NCBI GenBank assembly: GCA_002179805.1
Contig: NAVB01000347.1
Coordinates: 1 to 43,105, forward strand
DNA from: Acanthamoeba lenticulata
Lineage: Eukaryota; Discosea; Longamoebia; Acanthamoebidae
DNA: 43,105 nt
Reading direction: 5' to 3'
Numbering within the stretch: the first letter of the stretch is position 1; each line of letters opens with the position of its first letter. The position numbers were made by a program, and so were the translations under genes. Shown here in pieces: positions 22,334 through 34,915 of the stretch. Under the pieces are notes generated by a model. That model worked only from the letters and a program-made list of their open reading frames with translations, was not told the DNA's origin and ran no database searches.

Positions 22334-24183
22334 ATGGAGGTCGTGCGCCGTGGCGGCAAAGTCGGGGTACGCCAATCTTGATTATGCGAGAGAAAACAGG
22401 GATTGAATGAATGGGCTTAATTTTACCACGCAATCAGGTGGAGCGCAACGGCTTGTGGCGGGAGGTGGCCGAAGCGGCCGGGCTGGAATACAAGAGCGAC
22501 GCAGATGTAGAGAGCCTGCTGACGCTCGCCTCGACCATACGCGGGACTGCCGCGCCAACGTGGGAAGAGAAGGCTACCATTTCCAAGAAGGAGCTTAGCG
22601 GCAGCGGCAGCAGCATCATCCTCCCCACCACAACTATCAGCACTGCTGCGGCGGTCCCAGTTGCGGCACCTCCAGTTCTCACGCCCGCCAGCATTTCAGC
22701 CCCGATCGCGGAGCAGAATGGACCCGCGAGTGAGCAGCTCACAGCTGGCGCGGCGGCAACAGAAGGGCTGGCGAATAAGGCCGGAGCTGGCGGATCGACT
22801 GCGGTGCCTCCAGCGGGAGCAACTACCGTGACCGCAGCCGCCTCCGTCGAGCCCGCTGCCGACGGTAGCGCTGTGAAGCCGGCCGCGGGCAAGGCGCCGA
22901 GCAAAGGCAAAGGCAAGGAGAAAGCAGCCAGCAAACTCACAGAGGTCGAAGAAGCCGCAGCAACCGCCGCGAATGGCAAGGAAAAGAAGCGAAAGAAGAG
23001 GAACAGCAAGGCTGTCGAGGAATACGCGGTACAGCCCTGCCTTTGCCAGGCGTAGCTGCGGTGTCCTCAACGCTGATTCTTGGTTCAACAGGATCAGCAG
23101 AATGTGTTCACGGTGGAGAAGATCGTTGGCAAGCGCAAGCGCAGAGTACTGACTGCGTTTGTTGCTCTTCTGAAGATTACTCGCACTCATCGGTTATTGT
23201 TGTCACCAAAAAACATTAGGGCAAGATCGAGTATCAGATCAAGTGGGAGGGGTACCCAGAGAGCGCCAACACGTGGGAGAAGGAAGAGGACGTCTTCTGT
23301 GCCGGTGCGCAAATCCTTCCCAGGCTGCATACAAGACATGGAGCGGGACTGATCAGCCACGCACAAAAACCATACATGGGCGCGCACACACAGAGTTGAT
23401 CGCAGCGTTCGAGGCGGAGCTGCAGGAGAAGGCACAAAAGCGAAAGCGGAAAGCAAGCGAGGTAAAGTCTGAGGAGGACGCCTCGGCCACGACGCCGCAG
23501 TCACAACCACCGACGGAAACACAGCCGACACAAGCCCAGACTCCGGCGCAGACGCAGCCGGCTTCCACTGAGGCGGAGAGCGCCCTTCAGCTGGACGTTA
23601 TGGACGTGACACGCGACGGCGAGGATTCCCTTGATGGAAAGGTGCGACCGTCCCGAACAGTCGTTCTCCAGTCTCCCTCGCTGACTGCTTGCTGGCTCAG
23701 CCAAGCAAGAAGGCGCGGAAGAGTCCAACAACAGAACTTAAGCAAAACAAGGAGGGCGAGGCCACCACCGCGCCTTCCTCCGACCTCGAAAGCGACGCCA
23801 AGGTCGGGTTCGACTTTGGCGACGAGATCGAAAACATCCTCGGCATCCAGCGGACAAAGGATGGCCACCTCTGCGCTTATGTGACGTGGTACTGCACTCT
23901 CTCGACATCATCTTCTTTATCTTATCTTGAGGAAATTGGATCCCTTAGTCGATGGTGTGTGCTACATACAGGCTGGGAAAGGACGACTGCTCGTATGTGC
24001 CGACGCAGTTGATCGCCCTCAAGGCGCCACAAAAGCTGATTGCCTTCTACGAGTCACATATCACGGTACGCCATAGAAACCTTTCGAGGGAGCAAGTTGG
24101 GGCAATGGAGCTGAAGGGGGCTTGTACGCTGCTGCTTATGCGTGCAGTTTGAAGGCACCGTGTCGTCAAAAGCCTCGTCATGA
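22334..24183 (+). CDS. HP1-like chromodomain/chromoshadow protein (multi-exon)
   Basis: Predicted heterochromatin protein that reads methylated histone H3 tails. A chromodomain is encoded by two exons: NVFTVEKIVGKRKRR (about 23098-23144), then GKIEYQIKWEGYPESANTWE with KEEDVFC. The Phe, Trp and Tyr (FTVEK, IKWEGY) fit the aromatic methyl-lysine cage, with Phe in place of the usual first Tyr. A Lys-rich then Gln/Pro/Thr-rich linker follows, and a chromoshadow domain: FGDEIENILGIQRTKDGHLC, AYVTW, VPTQLIALKAPQKLIAFYES. The last exon ends FEGTVSSKASS at 24183. The N-terminal ~190 residues are Ala/Thr/Pro-rich and low-complexity, unusually long for HP1. The start is uncertain: ATG 22334 joins in frame through a 71-nt intron (22367-22437) to the main exon, but ATG 22411 inside that intron, or exons further upstream, are also possible. 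Confidence 0.85.
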
Positions 24184-24568
24184 CGATACTAAAAAGCGCC
24201 ACCCCCGGAAGGAACCGACGTAGGCGTGTGAGGTGAGAAGGAGGAAGAAAGCTCTCCCGCACGCGCACGTGCGTTGCTGGGGAAGTGGTCTCTTGAAACT
24301 CAATAGTTGAAATAGTTTTTGTTGCCTGGAGTTTGTTTTGGTCGACATCAAAATGAATGCAACCCCTGGCTACGGCCCCAGCCCCCGCTCTTGGGCAAGC
24401 CACTCCCCTGTACGCGAGCGCCTCCACAACACAAGAAGTCTTCGACTACGTGGACGCTCAGAGACGAGAAGTCTGGTCTCTCTGCTGTCTTGTTGACCTG
24501 CGGTAACTGTTCTCCAGTTAAGAAGATTTTGCCAAACAGCTGTAAAAAAAAAAAGAACGAAAGCGAAG
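24184..24568. other. Intergenic region upstream of the myosin gene
   Basis: These 385 bp hold the 3' UTR of the HP1 gene and the promoter of the myosin gene. The start is preceded by an A-run (24544-24554). I see no gene, no repeat and no clear TATA box. Confidence 0.5.
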
Positions 24569-27500
24569 ATGGAGAGCGTCACAGCAGGAAATGAGGCCCA
24601 GGGTATTGAGGACATGATTCACCTCGACACTATGAGCGAGGGAACCATCCTTAAGAACCTTGGCGTTCGCTACGGCCGCGATCAGATTTACGTACGTCCC
24701 CTCCGCACTTGTGTAGTGGCCACCACGGCTTTCTTGTGCATAAGAGAAGAGGGGCTAGACCCTTGTCGTGCACCTTTGGCCCCTGGCTACCACCTTTTTA
24801 TTTTGGTTTTATTTTGAATTTTTATGGCGGTCGGCGCATTTCGTTCTTTGGTGTTGCGGCGCATATCTTTTCCTTCCATACTCTTCTCGTGATTTAATCA
24901 TTTTTTTTATTTCCCACTACACCAGACCTACACTGGCGCGATTCTGGTGTCCGTAAACCCCTACCAAGCCCTGGTGCGTCCCTCCCCTCCCCTATCGTTT
25001 TCCCTCGCAAGTGGGAGGAAAGTTCTCACAGGGCACTGTCGCACGTGCAGCCAATCTACACAGCGGAGGTGGCCAAGCGCTACAACAACAAGCCGCTGGG
25101 CGACGTAGAGCCGCACATCTTCGCCATCGCCGATGTGGCCTACCAGACGATGATGGAGGACGGCGGCAACCGGTCCGTCATTATCAGCGGTGAGTCCGGC
25201 GCTGGTAAGACTGAGGCCACCAAGCTGCTGCTGCAGTATCTCGCCCTCAAGACGTCGGGCGTCAACAAGGCCCACAGCGCCCCCGACGTTGCCAGCAAGA
25301 AGAAGTCGCTCATCGAGCAGCTCATCCTCGAGTCGTCGCCCATCCTCGAGGCCTTTGGTAATGCCAAGACCGTCCGTAACGACAACTCGTCCCGCTTCGT
25401 ACGTGTCTCGCCCCAGTCTTCTATTGTTGTTTCTTCTTTGCGTCTTCGTTCCCTCGAGCTGGATTGCTGATGTCATCACCTCACTTGTGCTGCAGGGTAA
25501 ATACATGAAGATCGACTTTGACCCGCGCGGCTCGATCGCTGGTGCCAAGATCGAGAACTGTACGCGTACTCGGGGCTAAAGTGCACCCAACGCCGACGTC
25601 TCACGCGATGGTGATTGTGCGCAGATCTGCTGGAAAAGTCGCGAATCGTGTATCAGGCGGCCGACGAGCGCAACTACCACATCTTCTACCAGTTCTGCGC
25701 GGGCCTGTCCGATGCCGAGCGGGGTCCGTATCTCGCGCAGTGCCCCTCTCTCCTCATCAGACACCCACAGACTAGCTGTGTTGCTCACCCATGTGGGGTT
25801 GGCGTGGAAACAGAGCGCTACAAGATCGGCACTGTGACAGACTTCCACTACGTCAACCAGAGCGGATGCCACACGATCCCGCACGTCGACGATGCCAACG
25901 ACTTTGCCGAGTGCGTCTCCCTTGACTCCTTGGAGGGCTGCACCGGAGAAGCCTGAACACTCACGGTGGGGGTGTGGCTCGCTCCCGACGATCAATTACA
26001 GGGTGCGCAACGCGTTGTCGGTGCTGGGCATCGGACCCGAGGAGGACATCTGGGCCGTCGTGGCCGCCGTGCTCCACATGGGCAACATCCGCTTCGCCCC
26101 ACAGGGCGACGGCTCGATGGTCGTCAACCCCGAATGTACGTCGTCTCGCCCGCCTGCCTTGGCTCGCAGGTGGCCTGACGATGGCGTCCGCTATTTGTGA
26201 GCAGCTCTTCACTACGCGGCCAACAACCTGGGCGTGTCGGCCGAGAAGCTGGCCGAGTCGATGACGGTGCGCTACAACAAGATCCGTAACGAGGTCTTCC
26301 GCGTGCCGCTCAAGCCCGAGGAGGCCGCCGACGTGCGCGACGCCATCGCCAAGGCCCTCTACGGGCGCCAGTTCAACTGGCTGGTCGAGCGCATCAATCG
26401 CTCCATCTCGCGCTCGGCCTCGACCAACGCCCGCTCCTTCATCGGCGTTCTCGACATCTTTGGCTTCGAGAACTTCACCGTACGCTTTTCATTTTTTAAT
26501 TTTTTTTAATTTTTTTTCCAACTCATGTTATCATGATGTAAACTTTGTGCAGGTGAACAGCTTTGAGCAGCTGTGCATCAACTATGCCAACGAAAAGCTG
26601 CAGCAGCAGTTCAATCAGCACATCTTCAAGCAGGAGCAGGAGGAATACGAACGCGAAAAGTGCGTTTTCTTTCTCCTTCTTTCTATCCCTTCTCCCAACA
26701 GGAGGCAGACGGGGCCCTGATGGATGGCTGCCGTCATGATGATGATGATGATGACACAGGATCTCGTGGGAGACGATTTCGTTCAACGACAATCAAGGGT
26801 GCATTGACTTGATCGAGAAGCCGCTGGGCGTCCTCTCGCTCCTCGACGAGGAGTGCTTCTTCCCCAAGGTGCGCCTCCTGCCCTTCTCCTCCACCCGCGC
26901 ATCGTGACGTTTTGCATCAACCTGATGATCCTCGTCTTGCGCTTTCTTCTCGATCGATCACGCCAGGGCTCCGACGGGACGTTCCTGGAGAAGCTCAACA
27001 AGGCGCACGAGAAGCACACCTACTACGAGAAGCCCAAGACGCGTGGCGACAAGTTTGTCATCCGCCACTATGCCGGCGACGTCGCCTACTCCACCAAGAG
27101 CTTCCTCGGTATTCCCCACTTTACTCTTTTGGGTCTTTTTTATTTTTATTTTTATTTTTTAATTAAGAAATCTTGACTCATTTGCTTCTTTTGTCGACAC
27201 GCAGACAAGAATCGTGACACCATCCCTGAGTCCGCGGCGGCGCTGCTGGCCGGCGCGTCCGTTGGTACCAACCGCCCCCTTTCTCCTTGACAGTAGAACG
27301 CGATGAACCGCGACCAGGCCCCGCTGACGCACGAGCGTGCGCAATGCAGCCCATGTGTCGCAGCTGTTCCCGGAGGGCATGCCAGCAGCCCAGGCCCAGG
27401 CCGCTCAGGGCGGGCGAGGCGGTAAGGGCCGCTCGCCCACGGTCGGCGCCCAGTTCAAGAACCAGCTGCTGGACCTCGTCGCCACGCTGTCGGCCACCTA

Positions 27501-30500
27501 CCCCTACTACGTGCGGTGCCTCAAGCCCAACCCGCAGAAGAAGCCCAGCCTCTTCGACAGTACGCCTCCAACGCCCTCCACAGCGCCCTTCCGCACCCAG
27601 CTCAGTGTGGGCTGACCTGACCGCTGGTGTGGTCCCTCAACACAGACGACCTGGTGCTGGCGCAGCTGCGGTACTGCGGCATGTTGGAGACCATCCGCAT
27701 CCGTAAGCTGGGTTTCCCCATCCGCCGCGAGTTCCAGGCCTTCCGCGACCGCTATCGCCTGCTCGCGCCCTCGAGCGCCTGGGAGAAGGACGACCGCAAG
27801 GCCTGCCAGATGATCCTCGACGTGCGTTTCCAGCGCTCCTCCCTTCTTCCTAAGGCCTGTGGGCTGACTTCGCGCTTGGCCACCGCAGGGAGCATCGTAC
27901 CGGCTGACGCCCGGCCACTACACGCTGGGCCTGAGCAAGGTCTTCATGCGCGATGAGCAGGTGCGCTCCCCCCTCCTCTGCCCCGCGGGAGATTGCATCT
28001 TGCTGATAGTGATGAGGAACCACCACAGAGCACGATCCTGGAGCTGCTCCGGAATGAGCACTTGTTGGCCAGTGTGCTGCTGATCCAAAAGACCTATCGC
28101 TGCCACGCCGCGCGCTCCCACTTCCTGGCCCTCCGCCAGGGCGCCCTCACGGCGCAGACCTGTACGCCCCTCTCGGCCATGATTTTTTTGTTTCATTTTT
28201 TCTTTATTTGTTCATTTAATTCATTTTGTGGTATGCAGATTACCGCAAGCGCGTGGCGCGCGTCAACTACACGCGCCTCCGCGACGCCTCCATCACGATC
28301 CAGAGCTGTACGCCCCCTCGCCCCCGTTCCTCCCTCAAGCCGGAGGTCTCATTTAGGGACCCTGAATCTGTCGACACGTCGCAGGGACGCGCATGGCATT
28401 CGCCCGCCGCAGGTTCCTGGTCATCCGCAAGGGCATCGTCGCCCTCCAGGCCGGTACGTGACGGTGACTCGAGGGCGCGGGCGGGCAGCAAGAGCGGAGC
28501 GTTAACCACACAGACGGCGTTGGTGGTGGTGGTGGTGGAATGCGGCTGCAGCCACGCGCACGCTGGTGGCGATCAAGGAGAAGAAGCGGCTCATTCACGA
28601 GGAGCAGGAGCGGCAGCGCCGCCTCGAGGAGATCCGCAAGCTCAAGGACAAGGAAGAGCGCGAGAAGCGCGAGCGCGAGGAGCAGCTTCGCCAGGTCGAG
28701 CTCCCTCTCGCCCTTTCCCCTTCACCGCAGCGACTCGCGAATGCTGACGATGGGCATCATGCAGGAGCAAGAGCGCAAGCAAAAGCTCGAGAAGGAGCGG
28801 CAGGAGAAAGAGCGTCAGGAAAAGGAGAAGCGCGAGATGGAGAAGGCGCGCGAGGAGGCCCAGCGCAGGGACCAGGCCGCGCTTGGCCTTCCCGCCAGCG
28901 AGACGCTCGCTGACTTCCAGTACGCGACACCAACCCCTTCTTACCCCCCCCCCTCTTCTTGTATCTTTGTCGCTTTCTCTCTCTAACGCTTTCGCTCTTT
29001 CCCAACAATAAAACACAGGGCCATCCAGAGGGGCGCCACCGTTCAGAACTTCGCCGTGGAGGAGGTGCCCGCCGAGGCGCAGAGCCCCATGGACCAGGAG
29101 TCCCTCGAGGAGGCGTAACGTCCCCCCCCCCCTCTCCATCTGGCTCCTTGCTCTCTGTTGCTCTGGGCGTGACTCATGACTGATGTGGGTACCGGGGATT
29201 CGCAGGTGGTTGCACGCGCTGGACCCGCTCAACCTGCCGCCGCCCGACTTTGAGCTGCCGCCCGCGCCGGAGGGCCTGCCCCCGCCGCCGCCCGAGCACG
29301 CGGGCGTGTACGACTTCTTGTCGACTCCGCTCTACGGCTACTACTTCAAGGACTTTGCCACGCGCTACTTCCGCGCCCACAAGACCGACACCATCCAGCA
29401 GCTCATCACCTACTCCAAGGTCCTCACTTGGCTGCAGTGCTGCTCCCCTGTTGTTGGCCGCACATTGCTCACATTCCACGACACTCCAACAGAAACCATT
29501 GACGGCGTCGCTGCTGGAGCTGCCAGTCGAGGATGCCAAGACAGCCGTCGAGGTGTCGCGCAAGATCCACGTCTTCATGACCCACAAGAAGACCCTCGCC
29601 GAAAACATCTGTGCGCGCACCTCACTTTACCTCACCTCATCTCATCGCCTCTCGCATAACTCATGAGCACGTTTGGGTCCGGAATGCAGCGGTGGTGCAG
29701 TACATCCTCCAGCGCGGCCTCTCCACGCCCGACCTGCGCGACGAGGTCCTTCATCCCTGCCCGCCCTAGAATAACGCCATTGACCGCCATTGCCGAGGGC
29801 TGGGGCGCTGATCAGCGTGAAACACATACACACACACACACACATAAAACAGATCTACTGCCAGCTGCTGCGACAGGTGACGGCTAACCCGGTGCCGGAG
29901 CACGAGGAGCACTGCTGGGAGCTGATCATGTTCTGCACGTGCACGTTCGCGCCGGTGGAGTTCCTCAAGTACTTTGTGTGCTTCATCGACCAGGCGGCGA
30001 CGAGCTCGCCCTTCGCGGCCTACGCGAGTTTCGCCAAGGAGTCGCTCGTGCGGCAGCTCACGACGACCGAGCGCAAGCTGGTGCCGTCGCTGATGGAGCT
30101 CGAGGCCATCCGGAAGCGCGAGCCGATGATGCTGCGCGTGTTCTTCCTGGACGGGACGGTCAAGGCGCTGCTGATCGACAGCGCGACGACGGTGCGGGAG
30201 CTCAACCAGCAGATCGTGTCCAAGCTGCAGATGACGCACGCCAAGGGCTTTGCCCTGTACAAGTCCTACAGCCAGGTCGAGCGCCTCATGGAGGAGGAGG
30301 AGAAGATGGGCGACGAGCTCTCGGCCTTTGAGCAGCTCCGCAACGCCATGGGCGAGCAGCAGCTCCGCATGCGCATCCTCTACAAGAAGCGCCTGTACTT
30401 TACCGACGACGTGCCCAACCTGCAGCTCCTCGACAAGGCCTCGCTCGACCTGCTCTTTGCCCAGGCCTCGGAGGACATCCGCACGGGCCGCCTCCCGACC

Positions 30501-33500
30501 ACCCGCGAGGTCGTCCTCAAGCTCGCCGGCCTCAAGATCCACTCCGACATCAGCGACTACAGCGGCGAGCCCATCGACGACAAGCAGACCTCCCTCTACA
30601 TCCCGGCCTACATCCGCTACAAGTTCCAGCAGGAGGACTGGTCCGCCGCCATCTCGGCCGAGCACCAGACCCACCGCGGCCGCTCCGAGCGCGACGTACT
30701 GTGCCCTGGCGCCCTTGTCCTTCGCCCTCCGCCCGCTTGGCTCACCTGCCGGCGTGTCCCCCTTCCCTGGTACAGGTCAGGATCGAGTACCTGAAGATCG
30801 TGTTCCAGCTGCCGCTCTACGGCGCCGCGCTCTTTGCGATGGAGCTGCAAAACAACATCATCAACCTCGTGCGCGACCAGGGCTACCTCGGTACCTCGCC
30901 GGCCCAGCTCGGGGGCCATCATCAGCCGCTCGATGTGGCGGGCCAGCTAAACGAGTTGTCCTCGCATGCGTGTTGTGGCGATGTGCAGCGATCTCGGGCC
31001 GTGGCGTGTGCTTCGTGACGCGGGACCAGAAGGGCGAGGTCGTGATGACCGACTACCTGCCCTACGAGGACATCCTCAACTGGGAGTGCACGCCGACCAC
31101 CACCTCGCTCACCCTCTCGCTGGGCACGCGCCGCGAGGTGCTCGACCTCAAGTGCGAGCAGTCCGTCGAGGTCGAGCGCCTCCTCCGCGACTACACCTCC
31201 ATCCTCGCCGCCTCCTCTGAGTGGGCTCGGTACGTCAACCACCACCGCCACCTTAAACATGACGACAAGGATAAAAACGATGAGCTGATAATGACGGTGA
31301 CGTGTGCAGGGCGATCTCGGACTACGAGACGGAGGACCCGTCGCTACTGTCCTTCCGCCAGGGCGACGTGATCAACGTGAAGGAGAAGGACGAAGTGACC
31401 GGATGGTACAAGGGCTTCAACTTCAGCAACGGGAAGGAGGGCGCCTTCCCGCGGGACCTGGTCAAGATGCTCGTGGGCCGGCCCAAGACGACGGAGACCG
31501 GCCGCAAGAAGGCGCCCGTGGCGTCGACCTACCTCACCACCCGCAAGTCCAGCCGCCTGAGCATGGCCCGCGGTGAGTCCTCTTCGGCCGCGGCCCCGCC
31601 CGACGTGCAGCTCTCGAGCACGGGCTCGGAGTCGGCGGCGGTCGAGACGAGCAAGTTCCGCACCCAGATGGAGGTCAAGGGCACCAGCATCTTCCGCTCC
31701 AAGAAGCTCGAGCAGGTCAGCATGTCCCAGCTCCTCTCCTTCTCGGCCCAGCCCATCAAGGCCTCGCTCGTCCAGCTGCTCCCTGAGGCCTCCAAGCAGG
31801 CCGTCGAGATGTTCCAGCTCGTCATGAAGTGCGTCCTCTTCTTTCTTCTTCTTCTTGCTCCTCTTTGGCTGACCTGACTGTGCCGCCGGGCGCGCGCAGG
31901 TACATGGGCGACTACCCGACGCGCCTGAGCCAGAAGAAGTACGACGCCCTCCCGGCCAAGGCCATCCAGATGGCCATCGACAACCGCGAGCTCCGTGACG
32001 AGTACGTCGCCTGTCCCTGGCTTATGCACAGCGATCGGTGTGTTGATGTTGACATTGGCTCTCGACACCACCACCACGACCACAGGCTCTACTGCCAGCT
32101 GATGAAGCAGACGACGAGCAACCCGCGAGAGAGCAGCAACGAGAAGGGCTGGGAGCTTATGGCCCTCTGCGCCGGCTGCTTCTTGCCCCAGGACGAGATG
32201 CTCGATCGGCTCTACAAGCGCCTCGAGGAGCACGAGGCCGACCCCAAGGTGGGCTACTACGCCAAGCAGGCCGTGGACCGCCTCCAGAACACGATCCTCG
32301 CCGGCGAGCGCGAGCTGGGCCCGTCCCACGCCGAGATCACCGGTACTTCCGCGCCCCCCCCCCTCTCTTCGTCAGCGCCGCCATGACGATAAAGAGGATG
32401 CTGACGACGTCTCCTCCGTGCTCGCAGCCCTCCGCAACAAGTCGCGGATCATGTGCCGCGTGGCCCTGCCCAACGGCAGCCACCGAGCCGTGCTGGTGGA
32501 CGCCTGGACGACGGTCGGGGACGTCGTGCCCGAGGTCATCCGCCAGCTGCGCTTCCAGAACCAGCCCAAGAGCTTCGGCCTCTTCGAGATCACGCCCCAG
32601 AACAAGAACGAGATCCGCCTCAAGGTATGTCACGCACGTGCGGTCCATTTGCTGAATGCGTATTTAACATTCTTCTGTTTCGCTTGTGTTCAGGTGCCGC
32701 TCGCCGACGACATGTTTGTGTGCGACGCGCTGGCCCGCTGGGAGAAGGCCCAGAAGAAGGACAATGCGACGAACCGCATCCCCGACGCCCCGCTCGAGAT
32801 GCGCAAGAAGCTCTTCTTCTCGGCCACCCAGGACGACGACCTCACGCTCTCAGAGGAGGATGACCAGCTCGCCGACTTCCTGTTCTCGCAAGTCTGCGAG
32901 GACTTTTTGTCGGGCCAGCTGCCAGCCAGCCACAAGGAGGTCGCCAAGTTGGGCGCCTGCCTCCTCCAGATCCGCTTCCGTGCTTCTGACGCGTCGGCCT
33001 CGATCAACAGGTCAAACACCACCTCCCCCATTCCCTTCTCTGCGCGTGATGATCACTTGCTCGATCGGACGAGGGACTGACTTGGTATCCTGCTCGGCCT
33101 GTGTTGTTGTTCTTCTTGTGTGCACAGCGGCGTGCTGACCGACATCGTGGGCAAGTCGCTGGCCAACAAGAAGGAGGCGCAGCAGATGGTCTCCGAGATC
33201 GAGGAGGCCTATGGCGAATTCGCTGGCCTACCTATCATCACCGCCAAGCGATCCTTCCTCTCCGTGGCCGCCGCTCTGCCCCTCTACGGCGCCGCCCTCT
33301 TCCCCGCCAAGGTGAGTCGCCCCCTCGTCGCTGTCGTCGCCAAGTCGCAGTCGGCTCACAGCTCGTGTGCGTGTGTGGCGCTGCAGCAAAACGAGTACCC
33401 GCAGAACGTGTGGTTCGCCGTGTCGGCCAAGGGCGTGAGCATCGTGGAGGCCGACCACCCGCATGCGATCTACAAGTTCTGGTCCTACCGGGAGGTGGCC

Positions 33501-33715
33501 AACTGGGGCAACACCAAGCAGAACTTCCATCTCGTGGCAGGCAACCTGCAGAAGCCCGAGAAGAGAAGCTTTACCTCTGCGTACAGCGCCCACGTACGTC
33601 GAGGCCTCTCCCGTCCTTGTACTGCGACCCAAACTAACCAGCTGCTTTCTCTCTGCAGATTTCGGCCATGTACGCCTGCTTCACCAGCCGGCCCGGGGAC
33701 GCTTATGTGCCTTGA
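24569..33715 (+). CDS. Class VII-type myosin heavy chain with tandem MyTH4-FERM and SH3 (multi-exon)
   Basis: Actin motor of about 2,080 residues in roughly 34 exons. The motor (~1-725) has the P-loop [12 protein letters not shown], switch I NDNSSRFGKY, switch [10 protein letters not shown], actin-binding [18 protein letters not shown] and the converter-region [21 protein letters not shown] motifs (~730-820) include [29 protein letters not shown] and SITIQS. A run of alternating Glu/Arg/Lys (~825-900) looks like a single alpha-helix lever extension. The tail has MyTH4 (~985-1130; [20 protein letters not shown]), FERM (~1130-1465), SH3 (~1465-1520; [20 protein letters not shown]), a second MyTH4 and a second FERM ending GDAYVP. 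This order is the myosin VII plan used at filopodia and adhesion sites in Dictyostelium. A 25-residue in-frame segment at 25742-25820 is a motor loop insertion or an unrecognised intron. The 27268-27347 intron join (G|CC) is inferred from the family motif. Confidence 0.95.
26736..26754. repeat. ATG trinucleotide microsatellite
   Basis: Six ATG/GAT units lie in a short intron of the myosin gene, just before the acceptor of the exon beginning ISWETISFN. Confidence 0.8.
29828..29843. repeat. CA dinucleotide microsatellite
   Basis: A CA run lies in the myosin intron immediately upstream of the large exon beginning IYCQLLRQ. It is non-coding. Confidence 0.85.
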
Positions 33716-33830
33716 GGCGTCTCTACTACTTTCTGTGTTGCGCCAAGTCAAAGTGTTGTGTTTTACTACTTTCTGTGGTTTTGGTTTTTCGGTTTCTTTT
33801 CTTTCTTGCAAGCACGCCAGGTAGAAGAAG

Positions 33831-34718
33831 ATGCGACAAACCGCGCTGGTGGTATTGCTGGTGCTTGTCGTGGCCTTGGCTCTGCTCTACCAACATGACT
33901 ACCTGCTGGAAGCGGCCGTCCCACGGCTCTTCATTGAGTGTGGTGGTACAGCGCAGGACGAAGCCAAACTCTTCCGCACTATCCTTCTGCCTGGCGTCTC
34001 CACGACGGACGTTGACCAAGAAGTCATCTGGAGGAGCCAAGTCGGGCAGGATAAGCTCGTGCTGACCTCTTTAATCGAACCACCCTACAAGCGTGGCGGG
34101 TTCTACGTCGACCTCGCGGCCAACGACCCAAAAGAGTTGAGCAACACTTACGTGATGGACCAGTTCCTAGGGTGGAAAGGCATCTGTTGGGAGGCCGATC
34201 CCAACTATTGGTACTCTCTAGCGCGCATGCGTTCCTGCCACGTCGTGGGTGGTGCAGCCTACGGCAAGGCGCACCAGATGGTGCCGTACTCATTCAACAA
34301 CGTGTACGGGGGCATTAACGACGGGGGGACTGATGTGGGAAAGAAGTTGGCTGCCAGCGTCAACGCCCACATTGGCACGCTGACGCTCAGCGATGTCCTG
34401 AAGCAAGTTGGAGCGCCTCTGCACATGGATTACATGAGCTTGGATGTCGAGGGCGCAGAGACCTATGTGATGAGTGGATTCGACTGGGATCGGTACAGCT
34501 TCTCCGTGATCACAATCGAGCGGCCAAAGCCCGAGCTTGTGGGGATGCTGATGAATCATAGCTACGTGAAGTTGGGTGAGCTTGGAACCTTCGGAGAGAC
34601 GGTGTGGGCACTCTCACCCAACCAGCGATTGCTCAGCCTCCCCAAGGAACTGGAGTCACTTGAGACATTCGTGCAGTCTCTGCCAGACAAGCCAGAAGTC
34701 TTGCCTGTTCAATATTAA
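33831..34718 (+). CDS. FkbM-family methyltransferase, membrane-anchored
   Basis: Predicted S-adenosylmethionine-dependent methyltransferase (Methyltransf_21/FkbM fold). The family often O-methylates sugars or small molecules. The single exon encodes 295 residues. An N-terminal hydrophobic helix (ALVVLLVLVVALALLY) indicates a signal anchor, placing the catalytic domain in the secretory lumen or outside the cell. The methyl-donor motif is GGFYVDLAANDPKELSNTYV, followed by an acidic strand-end GICWEADPNYW. The second family signature is YMSLDVEGAETYVMSGFDW, then SVITIER. It lies 115 bp after the myosin stop and 197 bp before ribophorin II, on the same strand. It is the only non-histone gene here with no intron, which may mean retroposition or acquisition from bacteria or viruses. 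Substrate unknown. Confidence 0.88.
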   Translation: MRQTALVVLLVLVVALALLYQHDYLLEAAVPRLFIECGGTAQDEAKLFRTILLPGVSTTDVDQEVIWRSQVGQDKLVLTSLIEPPYKRGGFYVDLAANDPKELSNTYVMDQFLGWKGICWEADPNYWYSLARMRSCHVVGGAAYGKAHQMVPYSFNNVYGGINDGGTDVGKKLAASVNAHIGTLTLSDVLKQVGAPLHMDYMSLDVEGAETYVMSGFDWDRYSFSVITIERPKPELVGMLMNHSYVKLGELGTFGETVWALSPNQRLLSLPKELESLETFVQSLPDKPEVLPVQY

Positions 34719-34915
34719 CTGGCTTAAGTGGCTACTATGCCGCCGAGCCAAGCGGTCGCATGCTTCTGGACTGAGCAGGGCATGCCTGTACAAAACGCGT
34801 TACACGAAAAACCACAACCCGAGCTTTTATTGTTAATCTGTCGACATTGGGTGACGTCGCCCAACGCCACTCTTGGGGCAAAGAGTGTCAATCGCACCAG
34901 CGCTAATTGGCGTCA

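Noticed and set aside
29766..30674. Minus-strand frame of 302 codons across the myosin FERM exon
   Set aside because: It is a GC-rich shadow frame. The plus strand encodes an unmistakable MyTH4-FERM segment.
30250..31371. Plus-strand frame of 373 codons, Ser/Arg/Pro-rich
   Set aside because: It is an out-of-frame reading of the same myosin exons with biased composition, and runs through a known intron.
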